From Cocos nucifera (lineage: Eukaryota; Streptophyta; Magnoliopsida; Arecales; Arecaceae): a stretch of 64,000 nucleotides of DNA. A program made the translations under genes and the position numbers. The stretch spans positions 90,328-154,327 of the forward strand of contig QRFJ01002094.1 in the NCBI GenBank assembly GCA_006176705.1. Reading direction: 5' to 3'. Below, one piece after another: positions 21,379 to 32,838 of the stretch. A model generated the notes under the pieces. That model saw nothing but the letters and a program-made list of their open reading frames with translations. It was not told where the DNA came from and ran no database searches. The first letter of the stretch is position 1, and each line of letters begins with the position of its first letter.

Positions 21379-23666
21379 TGTTAGATATGTGTGCCCTAGA
21401 ATCCAGAATTGGCTGACACTTGTAATATACTTCTAGGAGCAAAATTATAATTTTGACTATAAATAATAAAATGGGTTATTTTCTATCACATATGTGTATT
21501 TAGTGTCTATGATACATTGCTTGAGTTAATGATAATGATAATTCTTATTTTCAAGAGTTGAAAATTTAAGACAAGAATTTTCATTATTAACTCATAAAAT
21601 GCTCCTGACCGTAGGATCATCATGAGGATGGTGATTGATCCAAAAAATTAGTGTACAATCACTTCTTTATAGTAGATGAGTCTTGAGTCTATGGTATAGA
21701 GACACCGGAGTGAGAGTACAGGTACTCATTAGAAAATGAGAGCACTGAGCGTGACCACCTCGAGTATCATAAGAAAGTCTACCTTTTCATCGATGACTGA
21801 CTTGAAGCTACAGTGGTGTGTCTGGTTCTTTGATCTGAGGTGCATCGATAGTTCACCTTGAGGGTGTTATAGTTTGACTACACCATGACTCGATCTCCTA
21901 GCCATTTCAGAAATCCTGAGGTGTATGTTGGCTATAGCATGTTCATTGTAGGAATTGGATTGCACCAAGATGGAATCTATCTACCTCGGTGGATGAGGAG
22001 CAGCCCTATGATGATCATGAGAATCAAGTCCATAAGCCCATGGCCATGGTAGAGAGTGAAATAATAGAAAGAGTTTCTATTAAGGATTTTCACATCGGAC
22101 TTGAATCGAATGATTAAATCATATGATAGAAATTAGGGTTTGACGAGTTCACCTTAACCCTAATCTGATCGGGGCTCAAGATAGAAGAACTTAATCACAC
22201 AAGTAGCTGCACCGAGAGGTTCATTTTCAGTTTTGATGGGTTGCCACCATATACTGCTAGGTGTCACTGGTGGATTTTGGGAGCAATTAAGAATGATTTA
22301 GATGATCGATCATTCTAGTTGTCTGAATCAGAAGAGTTTTGATCCATCAAAAAGAGTTTTGATGATGTCGATGATGGAGATCACGACATATCCCATTACC
22401 ATATAGAACTGAATCTAACTGGATCACATAAATAAGGATTTTAATCTGGATATCATCAATTGGACTAACCCAGTTCAATTGATTTGAATTAGATTCAATT
22501 AGGTTCAAAAAAATCGTGCTAGCACATGATTGAACCTAACATTCTCCTTTTTCTATCATTAAAAGTTGTCTCAACTGAGCCAAATGAGTTTGTGCTCACT
22601 CAGGTACCTTTACCTGATTTGATTGGAGCTTGTCTAGGTCAGAAAAGGATTGTCTTAATTTATGAGATAAATTTGAGACAACACCTGCCATTTTCCATCA
22701 CCTGCTAATTCTTGTCCTTTGACTTTGGTCAAACGTTGACCTTTGACCCTTGGACATCTGCCCATGTGTCATGCACTTATTGGAGAGCAGATAGGGGATT
22801 ATCCCCTTATTGGATTTTAGAAAGGAGGGGGTGCATGCCTAGGATGGCGTGCGCCCATGGATAGGGATGCCTGGAGTCCCATACGGATGGGACTCCAGGT
22901 TGCTTCTTGGATTCAAACTAGGTGACCCTCACCTATAGACTTTGACCAGTCTTAGGCACCACCTTAGGATGAATCTATGGGTCTCTCATCTGATTGGATT
23001 AGATGATGTCATCCCACCAATTAGATTTAGATCTGATTAAATGAAGCAACGTGATTGGCCGAGGTGATGTGGCACTGCATGGTGCAGCAGGGTCTATGTA
23101 AAGACTTGTCTGCACCCACTTTTAATAGACTTCTCTCTTAGCCATGCCCCAAGGCTGTCCCTCTCTTTTCATTAGGCCACCTTTAGGCCATCTCTCTTTT
23201 CTCCATGCCCAAGGATAGTTGGGCTTTAGATTAGTGTGATTCAGGCAAGAAAAGGCTGACGAGAAAGGAAGAAGGCAGCACTACTACAGAGACGACTACT
23301 GATCTTCGAAAGAAGTTTCGAAAATCCTTCAAATCAGATCCAAATCTGATTTTTGGAGATGAGATAAAGAAGGAGAATATCTCTAGATCCAACTAGAGTG
23401 GATACCGGGAGAGGCCAAGCACTTGCGTGGCTAGATCCAGAACCTCAGGCAATCAGCAGATCATCAATGGGTAATCGGATTACCCATATCAAGGTAAAAC
23501 TAATTTAGATTTAATTTAATTTAATTTTTTTATTTATAAGATCATAAAATTAAATCTAAAAAATGTTAGATCTGATTTGGATCTAAGAAGAAATTTTTGA
23601 AATATACCTCTTGATCCAATCAGATTTGAACGAACCTGACCCCAAAAAATCTGATTTTCCCCTTCA
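21379..23666 (+). repeat. LTR L3, duplicate of L2 (true 5' LTR of C2 if contigs overlap)
   Basis: 2288 bp, TGTTAGATATG...CCCCTTCA. The first 360 or so bases and the last 900 or so match L2 almost perfectly; the middle differs at about two dozen sites, where L3 mostly carries G or C and L2 carries A or T. Followed by the primer site 23669-23680 and the complete C2 leader. Confidence 0.9.
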
Positions 23667-23668
23667 AC

Positions 23669-23680
23669 TAGTATCAGAGC
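23669..23680 (+). other. Primer binding site of C2
   Basis: TAGTATCAGAGC, one difference (G to A) from the usual initiator-Met-tRNA site TGGTATCAGAGC. The same G-to-A change occurs in C1, so it may be a family feature or a shared inherited change. Confidence 0.8.
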
Positions 23681-25522
23681 CAGGTTCTTATAAAATTTAT
23701 TTAGATCTAATTTAATCTAATAAATTAATGATTTCAGATATCACATGAGATATGATTATATCTAAAATTAAAAAAATAAAAAATTAAAATTAATTAATCT
23801 AGATCTAATATGTATAAGATACATAACTAGACTAGGAATAGAATTATTCTATGTGTAGTCTAATATAATCATAATTTTTATTTGATTAAATATAATTTTT
23901 TGATTTATTTATTTATTATTTTTTGATCTTATAAATGTTATTATCAGATCTAAAAATAAAAAATAAATTAAAATTAATTTGTTGATATGAGATATGATAG
24001 TTGCATGTTTAGACTAGTTGTAGAATAGTTCTACAAATAGGTCTAGATTAAATTTTATTTGATGAGATCAAATTTAAATTTAATTTTTTAGATGATTATG
24101 AGATAATTTAGATCTAAAAAACATGCATGCATGATACATGAGATGTATGCAAAACATGTTTCAATTAGATCAATTTTCTTATATGAGATATATGCTTAGA
24201 TCTAATTAGTTTTTGTAGATTAGTTGTATTGCTGATTAAGACGTTCCTCTTGGCTGTCTGGTCATAAGAACAAAGTAGGACTTAAAGACCCTCTCCTCCC
24301 ATTCGATGGAGTATTCTTATGTTGTGTAGGGGTGCTGCACATTCGTCCTTAATCAAAAATTGAAAACTTACTTTCTGCAAAACCCTAAATCCTGAAATCC
24401 TAGGATCTTATTTGCATGTTTTATTTATGAACCATAAACTTAATTAAGAATTAAGATTATGAAACATATTAGGTCTAAAATTGAGAATTTTTAGATCTAA
24501 GACATGTTCATAAAATTGGGTTTGGGCTTAGGTAGCTCAATTAGGTCTAGCGGTTGATCAAACCGAATCAAGAGTTGGTTAGATGGGATTAACAATGCTT
24601 AAATTGACCAGTCTAATAGGATTAAGTCTGGGTCAAGATCGAGTCACATGAGTGATCGATCTAGCTAAGACCTAATTAGGCTCAGTGGTTAGAGTCTGGA
24701 TTGTAGGCTAACTCGATTGGTTCTAGCTCAACAATTTGGTGTCTAAGGTAAGTTTGGCAGATACGATCGACTGGTTTTTAATTGGGAGCTACTTGACTCG
24801 AATGCTTTCTTGTCGAGTTAATGGCATATCCCTTCCATCGGTCTCACTTACCTGGCCATATTTGTTGACTTAGTTCTGATCTGAGGTGGTCAATAATCCG
24901 AGCTAACCCATGCCACTAGGTTAATCATAGTGGTTATGACTATGTCAAGTCTAGTTTAATGAGACCTAAATCAAATCTCCCTAAGAAAAGATTAAGTCTA
25001 AGGTTTTCCACCATTGTAGATGTGCGGGCCCTTCCTGGAGTTAATTATTCTCGGCTGGTTACAGTGGCTCAGTTGCACCGAAAAGATGCAACCATATCTA
25101 TTAGGCATTGGATGCTATGGGTTGAAGGATGAATTGGGCTCAATATTTTGGATACAATGAGAGACTCAATTAGGAATCCAATCTATGCAAATGGTGGGTC
25201 TGACTTAACTAAGGAGTGGATCAATATTTCGGACATGGTGAGATTCATAAATTAGAGACCAAGTTTGGGTGCATCATGATTAGAGAATCATTGAACAAGA
25301 GTTGTTCCCTCGTTGGCTAACCCATCACCAATAACTGTTAGGTGAGGTGATGAGTAAGTCGGTGGGACTGCACCACCCACTAAAAATCAGTAATCGTGGA
25401 GATTTTCACATCTTTACAGAGGAAGTGTAGAAATTCGAGAACATAGTGGAAGCTAATTTATTTAAAAATGAAATCCCTAAATAAGTTGGTTAAGTCTTAA
25501 TTACAGTATCTAATTAGAAATT
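23681..25522 (+). other. 5' leader of copia C2, non-coding
   Basis: Homologous to 13095-14930. Holds the AGGTAAGT (24746-24753) and ACTTACCT (24846-24853) pair with unchanged 92-base spacing. No open frame of note. Confidence 0.8.
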
Positions 25523-26345
25523 TTGACTCTCTACAGAAAAATATCTGCATCCAACCCATTAGCACGAATCCTAGACACTCATAGACTGATCGGACCAAAT
25601 TACAAGGATCGGCTCTGGAACATCAAAATCATTTTGGATTTCGAGAAGTTAACTCATGATTGGATCAGGATCCTCCTACCTTACCAGCTCATCCATCCAC
25701 TGAACAGAGAGCATCTCTGGATAAGTGGATAGACGATGATAACAAGGCCAGATACTACATGTTGGGCTCGATGTTTGATGAACTTCAGCGCCAACATGAA
25801 GATATCAGGACTGCTCGCCAAATGTTGGCTCATCTATAGGAGATGTTTGGTGAACAAAGTCGCACAGCCAAGTATCAAGTCACTAAATGACTGTTCAAGG
25901 CTAAGATGCATAATGGGCAGTCAGTCCAAGATTATTGTCTGATGATGATTAAGGACATGGAAGAGCTTAAGAAGCTCGAAGTGAGGTTGGACTTGGATCT
26001 GCAGAATGATATAATTCTGCAATCCTTGACTGATGCGTATGGGCAGTTCATCATGAACTACCATATGCATAAACTTCAAAACTTCTTGGCCAAACTTATG
26101 AACATGCTGGTTACCACTGAGCTTTCCATGAAAGGTTCTAAAGGCTCAGTACTTGCTATGGAACGGACTTCTTCCAAGAGAATGTCTTTTGGAAAGAAGA
26201 AGAAGTCTGTGAAAAAGTAGAAGGTGGAAGGAGGAAAGAAGAAAAAGGCAGAGCTGAAGAAGAAAGCCACTGACAAAGAAAAGTATTTTCATTGCAACAA
26301 TGACAGCCACTAGAAGCAAAACTACCCTACTTACCTGCCACCCTA
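25523..26345 (+). pseudogene. Copia C2 gag
   Basis: Same blocks as C1's gag in three frames: NPLARILDTHRLIGPNYKD (25523-25732), a shifted middle part, and 25906-26220 with QDYCLMMIKDMEELKKLEVR, QFIMNYHMHKLQNFLAKLM and a Lys-rich tail ending in a stop at 26218. The zinc knuckle near 26284 reads Y-F-H-C-N-N-D-S-H-stop-KQNY: the first and last Cys are Tyr. The first-Cys-to-Tyr change is shared with C1. Confidence 0.8.
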
Positions 26346-26640
26346 AAGAAGAAGGAAGCAGGTCCTTCTGGAGGTATGCTTATTATTGAGTCTAACCTTA
26401 TGGTTTCTTCTACATCCAGTTGGATGCTTGACTCTGGTTCTAGTGCTCACTTGTGCACTTCTATGCAGGGTCTTTAGGATAGTAGGAGGCTGAGGGATGG
26501 TGAGATGATCCTACGCTTCAAAAATGGAGTAAGAGTTGCTGTCGTGGCCATGGGAACATACACTCTTCGACTGCCATCTGGTTTAGACTTAGTATTAAAA
26601 GACTATTATTATGTGCCTGCAAGTAGTTTCCTTATTAACG
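26346..26640 (+). pseudogene. Copia C2 protease
   Basis: Active-site block SWMLDSGSSAHLC with D-S-G at 26430-26438 intact. A stop follows near 26475. After DYYYVP (about 26605) roughly 105 bp present in C1 (16028-16140) is missing, apparently between short 'gcaag' repeats, which removes the C-terminal end of the domain and the link to the pre-integrase. Confidence 0.75.
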
Positions 26641-27562
26641 GTCTTTATTAGTTATATGTTGATGTATCTATTTTTAATTTCGAGCAAAATGTGAATGAAT
26701 AAAATCAAAACGTCCTAGGGATAGTCCTAATGATAGGTATCTATGGCACCTAAGATTAGATCATATAGCAGAAGATAGGGTTAACAAATTAAAGAAAATT
26801 GGGCTATTGAGTCCACTAACTTCTGAGTTATATTCAATTTGTGAATCCTGTCTTCATGGCAAAATGACTAAGCTTCCTTTTGTAGAACATGGGGAAAGGG
26901 CCATGGATCTTCTTGCCCTAGTACATACAGATGTGTGCGGCCCATTTGATGTGCGGCTAGAGGCAACCTAGTCTACTTCATAACCTTTATCGATGATTTA
27001 TCTTGGTATGGGTATGTGTATCTTATGAGATACAAGTCTGAAGCATTTGAAAAGTTCAAAGAATTCAGACATAAAGTAGAAAAGTAAATTAGAAAACCCA
27101 TTAAGGTTCTTCGATCAGATCGAGAAGGAGAATACTTTAGTCGAAAATTCTTGGATCATCTCAAGAAAAATGGCATGGTCTCTAAATGGACTCCACCTGG
27201 AACACCTTAACTCAATGGGGTTTCAGAACGGAGGAACCGGACCCTATTAGATATGGTCCGATCCATGATGAGCTTCACAGACCTTCTTGATTTTTTTTGG
27301 GGATACTATTTGTTAACTATAATATACTTACTGAATAGGGTTCCTTCTAAAACCATTCCTACCACACCATATGAGATATGGCATGGTAAGAAACCAAGTC
27401 TGAGTCATCTCAAAATTTGGGGTTGTCCAGCTCATGTCAAAAGACAACAAGCGGACAAGTTAGACTTTAGGTCCTTTAGAGCTCGATTCATAGGATATCC
27501 TAAAGAGTCATTAGGATATTATTTCTACATTCCAGAAGATCATAATGTGATTGTGAGTCGAC
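26641..27562 (+). pseudogene. Copia C2 GAG-pre-integrase and integrase
   Basis: HLRLDHIAED near 26747 and CESCLHGKM near 26845 form the HHCC module. HTDVCGPFDV keeps the first catalytic Asp (codon 26930-26932), followed by a frameshift at about 26955. The second block reads RSDREGEY (Asp kept) near 27115; the third, VSERRNRTL near 27223, keeps Glu. The open frame 27253-27585 covers TPYEIWHGKKPSLSHLKIWG, the basic ARFIGYPKES stretch and IPEDHNVIVSRHAIFLE. All three catalytic acids survive in separate frames. Confidence 0.82.
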
Positions 27563-28740
27563 ATGCCATCTTTCTTGAAAAATAGTTTATTCAAGATAGC
27601 GGCATTGGAAAGCAGATCAAGCTCGATGAGAAAGTCTCACAAGAGCAACGAGCTAAGGACCAAATGGAACCAAATCAGGTTAAGCCAATCCATACACTAC
27701 CTCCTCCACCTCGTAGATCGAAAAGGATTTTCCTATCCTCCTGAAAGGTACTTAGGTACTATTTCAGAGGATGTAGAGGAAATGTTCCTCAAAGGTAATG
27801 GGATTCATGGTCATGATCCCAAAATCTATAATGAGCCGATATCAGATATCGACTCCAAGAAATGGTTAGAGGCAATGAAGTCAGAAATTGACTCGATGCA
27901 CTCAAACCAAGTCTGGACCTTGGTAGATCCTCCAGAAGGTATAGTACCTATTGGGTGTAAATGAATCTACAAGAGAAAGATTGGTGCAGATGGGAATGTA
28001 GAAACAATCAAGACTAGATTAGTGGCAAAAGGTTATAGTCAACGTGAAGGCATTGACTATCAGCTAAAATCCATCTGTACATTGCTTGCTATTGTAGCCT
28101 ATTTCAATTATGAAATATGGCAAATGGATGTGAAAACGGTGTTCTTAAATGGATATCTTGAGGAAGATATCTATATGGAACAGCCGCTAGGTTTCACATC
28201 CAGTGATGACTGATCACAAGGTTTGCAAGCTGCAAAGGTCCATATATGGACTTAAGCAAGCATCTCGGAGCTGGAACACTCATTTTAATGATGTGATCAA
28301 AATATTTGGATTTCATCAAAGAATGAAGGAGGAAGCCATGTGTCTTCAAAAAGATCAGTGGGAGCACTGTTGTCTTCCTCGTATTGTACGTGGATGACAT
28401 CCTCCTTATTGGGAATGATATTCCCATGTTGACCATCAGTTAAAATGTGGTTATCTAAAGAATTCTCCATGAAAGACCTAGGAGAAGCATCCTTTATTCT
28501 AGGAATTAAGGTCTATAGAGATAGACCGAATAGGATGCTAGGACTTTCACAGAAGATGTACATAGAGGGAGTACTAAAGAGGTTTAGTATGGAAAACTCT
28601 AAGAGGGGTTTAGTACCCTTCAGACATGGCATTCATCTTTTCAAGAAGATGTGCCTTAGCAACCCTGAGGAAATAGAACACATGAGCAAGATCTCTTATG
28701 CTTCAGCAATAGGGAGCCTCATGTATGCCATGTTATGAAA
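27563..28740 (+). pseudogene. Copia C2 integrase tail and reverse transcriptase
   Basis: 27563-27964 carries the linker and RT start (KKWLEAMKSEIDSMHSNQVW). 28022-28213 includes YEIWQMDVKTVFLNGYLEED with the first catalytic Asp and EQPLGFTSSDD. YVDD is intact at 28387-28398. 28445-28738 covers SMKDLGEASFILGIKVYRDR through ASAIGSLMYAML. About 25 bp normally encoding the segment after GIDYQ is deleted near 28063, and a frameshift lies between GLKQAS and YVDD. Confidence 0.85.
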
Positions 28741-29379
28741 ACGACCTGATATAGCCCATGCCATGAGTGTTGAGCATATATCAGTCAAATTCAGGTGAAG
28801 AACACTAGACTTCTATGAAATGTATCCTTAAGTACTTAAGAAGAACTAAGGATATGTTACTGATCTTTGGCAATGGAGAACTCCAAGTCCAGGGGTACAC
28901 AGACTCGGACTTTATGTCCGATGTAGATGATCGAAAGTCAACATCTGGGAGTCTGTTTGTGTGCAATAATAGAGCTGTCAGTTGAAAAGTTTCAAGCAGA
29001 CAGTGATAGCAGATTCCACCATGGAAGCAAAATATATCGCTACATCAAAAGCTGCGAAGGAGGCATTCTGGTACAAGAAGTTTGCTGCAGAGATCGGAGT
29101 GATGCCATCAGATGCCATTCCTCTATACTGCGACAAGAATGGCACCATAGCCCTTGCTAAGGAGCCAAGATCTCACCAAAAATTCAAGCACATCGAGTGG
29201 CAATACCACTTCATCCATGATTATCTTGAGAAGGGTTACGTCGAGGTCAAGAGAGTCAACTCCATAGACAATGCGGTGGACTAGCTTACAAAGCCGTTGG
29301 GCCAGTAGAAGATCGAAGCCCATCTTCAGAAGATGGGATATAGATTTATAGTCAATTGACTTTAGGTCAAGTGGAAGTT
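28741..29379 (+). pseudogene. Copia C2 RNase H domain and polypurine tract
   Basis: The open frame 28982-29284 has ADSTMEAKYIATSKAAKEA, IPLYCDKNGTIALA and HIEWQYHFI, the copia RNase H landmarks. The upstream part (GYTDSDF near 28898) is in another frame. The stop at 29282 precedes the usual LTKPL block by one codon. The tract 'caagtggaagtt' at 29368-29379 abuts the LTR and serves as polypurine tract. Confidence 0.82.
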
Positions 29380-31657
29380 TGTTAGATATGTGTGCCCTAA
29401 AAGTCAGAATTGGCTGACACTTGTAATACACTTCTAGGGGCAAAATAGTAATTTTGACTATAAATAATAAAATGGGTTATTTTCTGTCATATATGTGTAT
29501 TTAGTGTCTATGATACATCTCTTGAGTTAATGGTAATGATAATTCTTATTTTCAAGAGTTGAAAATTTAAGACAAGAATTTTCATTATTAACTCATAAAA
29601 TGCTCCTGCCCGTAGGATCATCATGAGGATGGTGACTGATCCGGAAGATTAGTGTACAATCGCTTCTTTATAGTAGATGAGTCTTGAGTCTATGGTGTAG
29701 AGACACCAGAGCAAGAGTATAGGTACTCGTTAGAGAACGAGGGCACTGAGCGTGACCACCTCGAGTAGTCATAAGGAAGTCTACCTTCTCATTGATGATT
29801 GACTCAAAGCTGCAGTGGTGTGTCTCTCCTTTAACCTGAGGTGCATCAGCACTTCACCTTGAGGGTGTTATAGTTTGACTACACCATGACTCGGTCTCCT
29901 AGCCATTCAGAATGTTGAGGTGTATGTTGGCTATAGCATGTTCATTGTAGGAGTTGGATTGCACCAAGATGGAATCTATCTACCTCGGTGGATGAGGAGC
30001 AGCCTAATAATGATCATGAGAATCAAGTCTATAAGCCCATGACCATGGCAGAGAGTGAAATAATAGAATGAGTTTTTATTAAGATTTTCACATTAGACTT
30101 GAATCGAATGATTAAATCATATGATAGAAATTAGGGTTTGATGAGTTCACCTTAACCCTAATCTAATCGGGGCTCAAGATAGAAGAACTTAATCACACAA
30201 GTAGCTGCACCAAGAGGTTCATCTTTAGTTTTAATGGGTTGCCACCATATACTGCTAGGTGTCACTAGTGGATTTTGGGAGCAATTAGAATGATTTAGAT
30301 GATCGATCATTCTAGTTGTCTGAATCAGAAGAGTTCTGATCCATCGAAAGGAGTTTCGATGATGTTGATGATGGAGATCACGATATATCCCATTACCATA
30401 CAGAACTGAACCTAACTAGATCACACAAACAAGGGATCTGGATATCATTAATTGAACTAAGCCAGTTCAATTGATTTGAATTAGATTCAATTAGGTTCAA
30501 GAAAATCATGCTAGCACATGATTGAACCTAACATTCTCCTTTTTCTATTATTAAAAGATGTCTCGACTGAGCCAAATGAGTTTGTGCTCACTCAAGTACC
30601 TTTACCTGGTCTGACCGAAGCTTGTCCAGATCAGAAAAAAGTTGTCTTAATTTATGAGATAAATTTGAGACAACATCTGCCATTTTTCATCACCTGCTAA
30701 TTCTTGTCCTTTGACTTTGGTCAGACATTGACCTTTGAACCTTGGACATCTTTCCATGTGTCATGCACTTATTGGAGAGCAGATAGGAGATTGTCCCCAT
30801 ACTGGATTTTGGAAAGGAGGGGGTGCACGCCTAGGATGGCGTGCACCCATGGATAGTGATGCTTGGAGTCCCATACAGATGGGACTCTAGGTTGCTTCTT
30901 GGATTCAAACTAGGTGACCCTCACCTATAGAGTTTGATCAGTCTTAGGCGCCACCTTAGGATGAATCTGTGGGTCTCTCATCTGATTGGATCAAGTGATG
31001 TCATCCCATCAATCAGATTTAGATCTGATTAAATGAAGCAACGTGATTGACCGAGGTGATGTGGCACTGCATGGCGCAGTAGGATCTATATAAAGACCTA
31101 TTTGCGCCCACTTTTAATAGACTTCTCTCTTAGCCACGCCCTAAGGCTGTCCCTCTCTTTTCTCCATGCCACCTTCAGGCCATCTCTCTCCTCTCCACAC
31201 CCAAGATAGTTGGGCTTTAGATTAGTGCGATTCAGACAAGAAAATACTAACGAGAAAGGAAGAAGGCAGCACTGCTGTAGAGATGACTGTTGATCTTCGA
31301 AAGAAATTTTGAAGATCCTCCAAATCAGATCTAGATCTAATTTTTAGAGATAAGATAAAGAAGGAGAAGATCTCCAGATCCAGTTCGAGTGGATACCGAT
31401 AGAGACCAGACACTTGCGTGGCTAGATCTAGAACCTCAGGCAATCAGTAGATCATCAATGGGTAATCAAATTATCCATATCAAGATAAAACTAATTTAGA
31501 TTTAATTTAATTTAATTTTTTTATTTATCAGATGATAAAATTAGATCTGGATAATGTTAGATATGATTGGAATTCAAGAGAAAATTTTTGAGATATGCCT
31601 CTCGATCCAATTAGATCTGAACGAATTTGACCCCGAAAAATCAGGATTTTCCCTTCA
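29380..31657 (+). repeat. 3' LTR of copia C2 (L4)
   Basis: 2278 bp, TGTTAGATATG...TTTTCCCTTCA. TATA box ctatataaag at 31086-31094 is intact. It is followed directly by the TSD copy ttcac and C1 RT sequence. Confidence 0.93.
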
Positions 31658-32240
31658 TTCACATCCAATGATGTTGATCACAAGGTATGCAAGCTGCAAA
31701 GGTCCATATATGGACTTAAGCAAGCATCTCGAAGTTGGAATCATTTTAATGATGTGATCAAATTATTTGGTTTCATCAAGAATGAGGAGGAAGCATGTGT
31801 CTTCAAAAAGGTCAGTGGGAGCGCTGTTGTCTTCCTCATATTGTACGTAGATGATATCCTCCTTATTGGGAATGATATTCCCATATTGACCATAGTTAAA
31901 ATATGGTTATCTAAAGAATTCTCCATGAAAGATCTAGGAGAAGCATCCTTTATTCTAGAAATTAAGGTCTATAGAGATAGACCGAATAGGATGCTAGGAC
32001 TTTCATAGAAGATGTACATAGAGGAAGTGCTAAAGAGGTTTAGAATGGAAAACTCTAAGAGGAGTTTGGTACCCTTTAGATATGGCATTCATCTTTCCAA
32101 GAAGATGTGCTCTAGCACACCTAAGGAAATAGAATGCATGAGCAAGTTTTCTTATGCTTCAGCAATAGGGAGCCTCATGTACGCCATGTTATGTACACGA
32201 CCTGATATAGCCCATGTTGTGAGTGTCATGAGTAGATATT
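31658..32240 (+). pseudogene. Copia C1 RT, second half
   Basis: Resumes C1's RT after C2: KVCKLQRSIYGLKQASRSW, then 31754-32008 with FGFIKNEEEACVFKK, YVDD intact at 31844-31855, and KDLGEASFILEIKVYRDRPN, a stop, then 32012-32242 with NSKRSLVPFRYG and ASAIGSLMYAMLCTRPDIAH. The join with 17730 is contiguous once C2 and one TSD copy are removed. Confidence 0.88.
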
Positions 32241-32838
32241 AGTCGAATCCAGGTGAAGAATACTAGACTTCTGTGAAATGTATCCTTAAGTACTTGAGAA
32301 GAACTAAGGATATGTTGTTGGTCTTTGATAACGGAGAACTCCAAGTTAGGAGATATACAGACTCAAACTTTATGTCTGATATAGATGATCAAAAGTTGAT
32401 ATTTGGGAGTCTATTTGTATGTAATGATGAAGCTGTCAGTTGAAAAAGTTTCAAGCAGACTGTGATAGCAAATTCCACCATAGAAGTAGAATATATTAGT
32501 ACGTCAGAAGCTGTAAAGGATGCATTCTGGTATAAGAAGTTTTCCACAAAAATTGGAGTGATGCCATCAAATGCCATTCCTCTATATTGCGACAACAATG
32601 GCACCATAGCCCTTGCTAAGGAGCCGAGGTCTCACCAGAAATTCAAGCACATCGAGCAGCGATACCATCTCATTCGCGATTATCTCGAGAAGGATTACGT
32701 CGAGGTCAAGAGAGTCGACTCCATAGATAATGCGACAGATCCACTCACAAAGCCATTTGACAAGCAGAAAATCTAAGCCCACCTTAAGAAGATGGGACTT
32801 AGATTTGTAGCTAATTGGCTTTAGGTCAAATGGAAGTT
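32241..32838 (+). pseudogene. Copia C1 RNase H and polypurine tract
   Basis: 32462-32776 encodes ANSTIEVEYISTSEAVKDAF, IPLYCDNNGTIALA, HIEQRYHLIRDYLEK and DPLTKPFDKQKI, the full C-terminal RNase H block. Upstream YTDSNF near 32358 precedes a stop. The tract 'caaatggaagtt' at 32827-32838 precedes the LTR. Confidence 0.85.

Larger units (their letters stand above)
17731..31657 (+). mobile_element. Copia element C2, same family as C1, nested in C1's RT
   Basis: TSD: atcac (17726-17730) and ttcac (31658-31662), one mutation from TTCAC, the sequence present uninterrupted at 28194-28198 in C2's own RT. 5' LTR L2 17731-20015, 3' LTR L4 29380-31657. The element contains a 1000-N gap and a repeated segment (21032-23682) that is probably an assembly duplicate; without it C2 is 10276 bp, close to C1. 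Gag, PR, INT, RT and RNase H follow the copia order with many stops. C2's LTRs look more alike than C1's, consistent with its being the later insertion. Confidence 0.9.
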
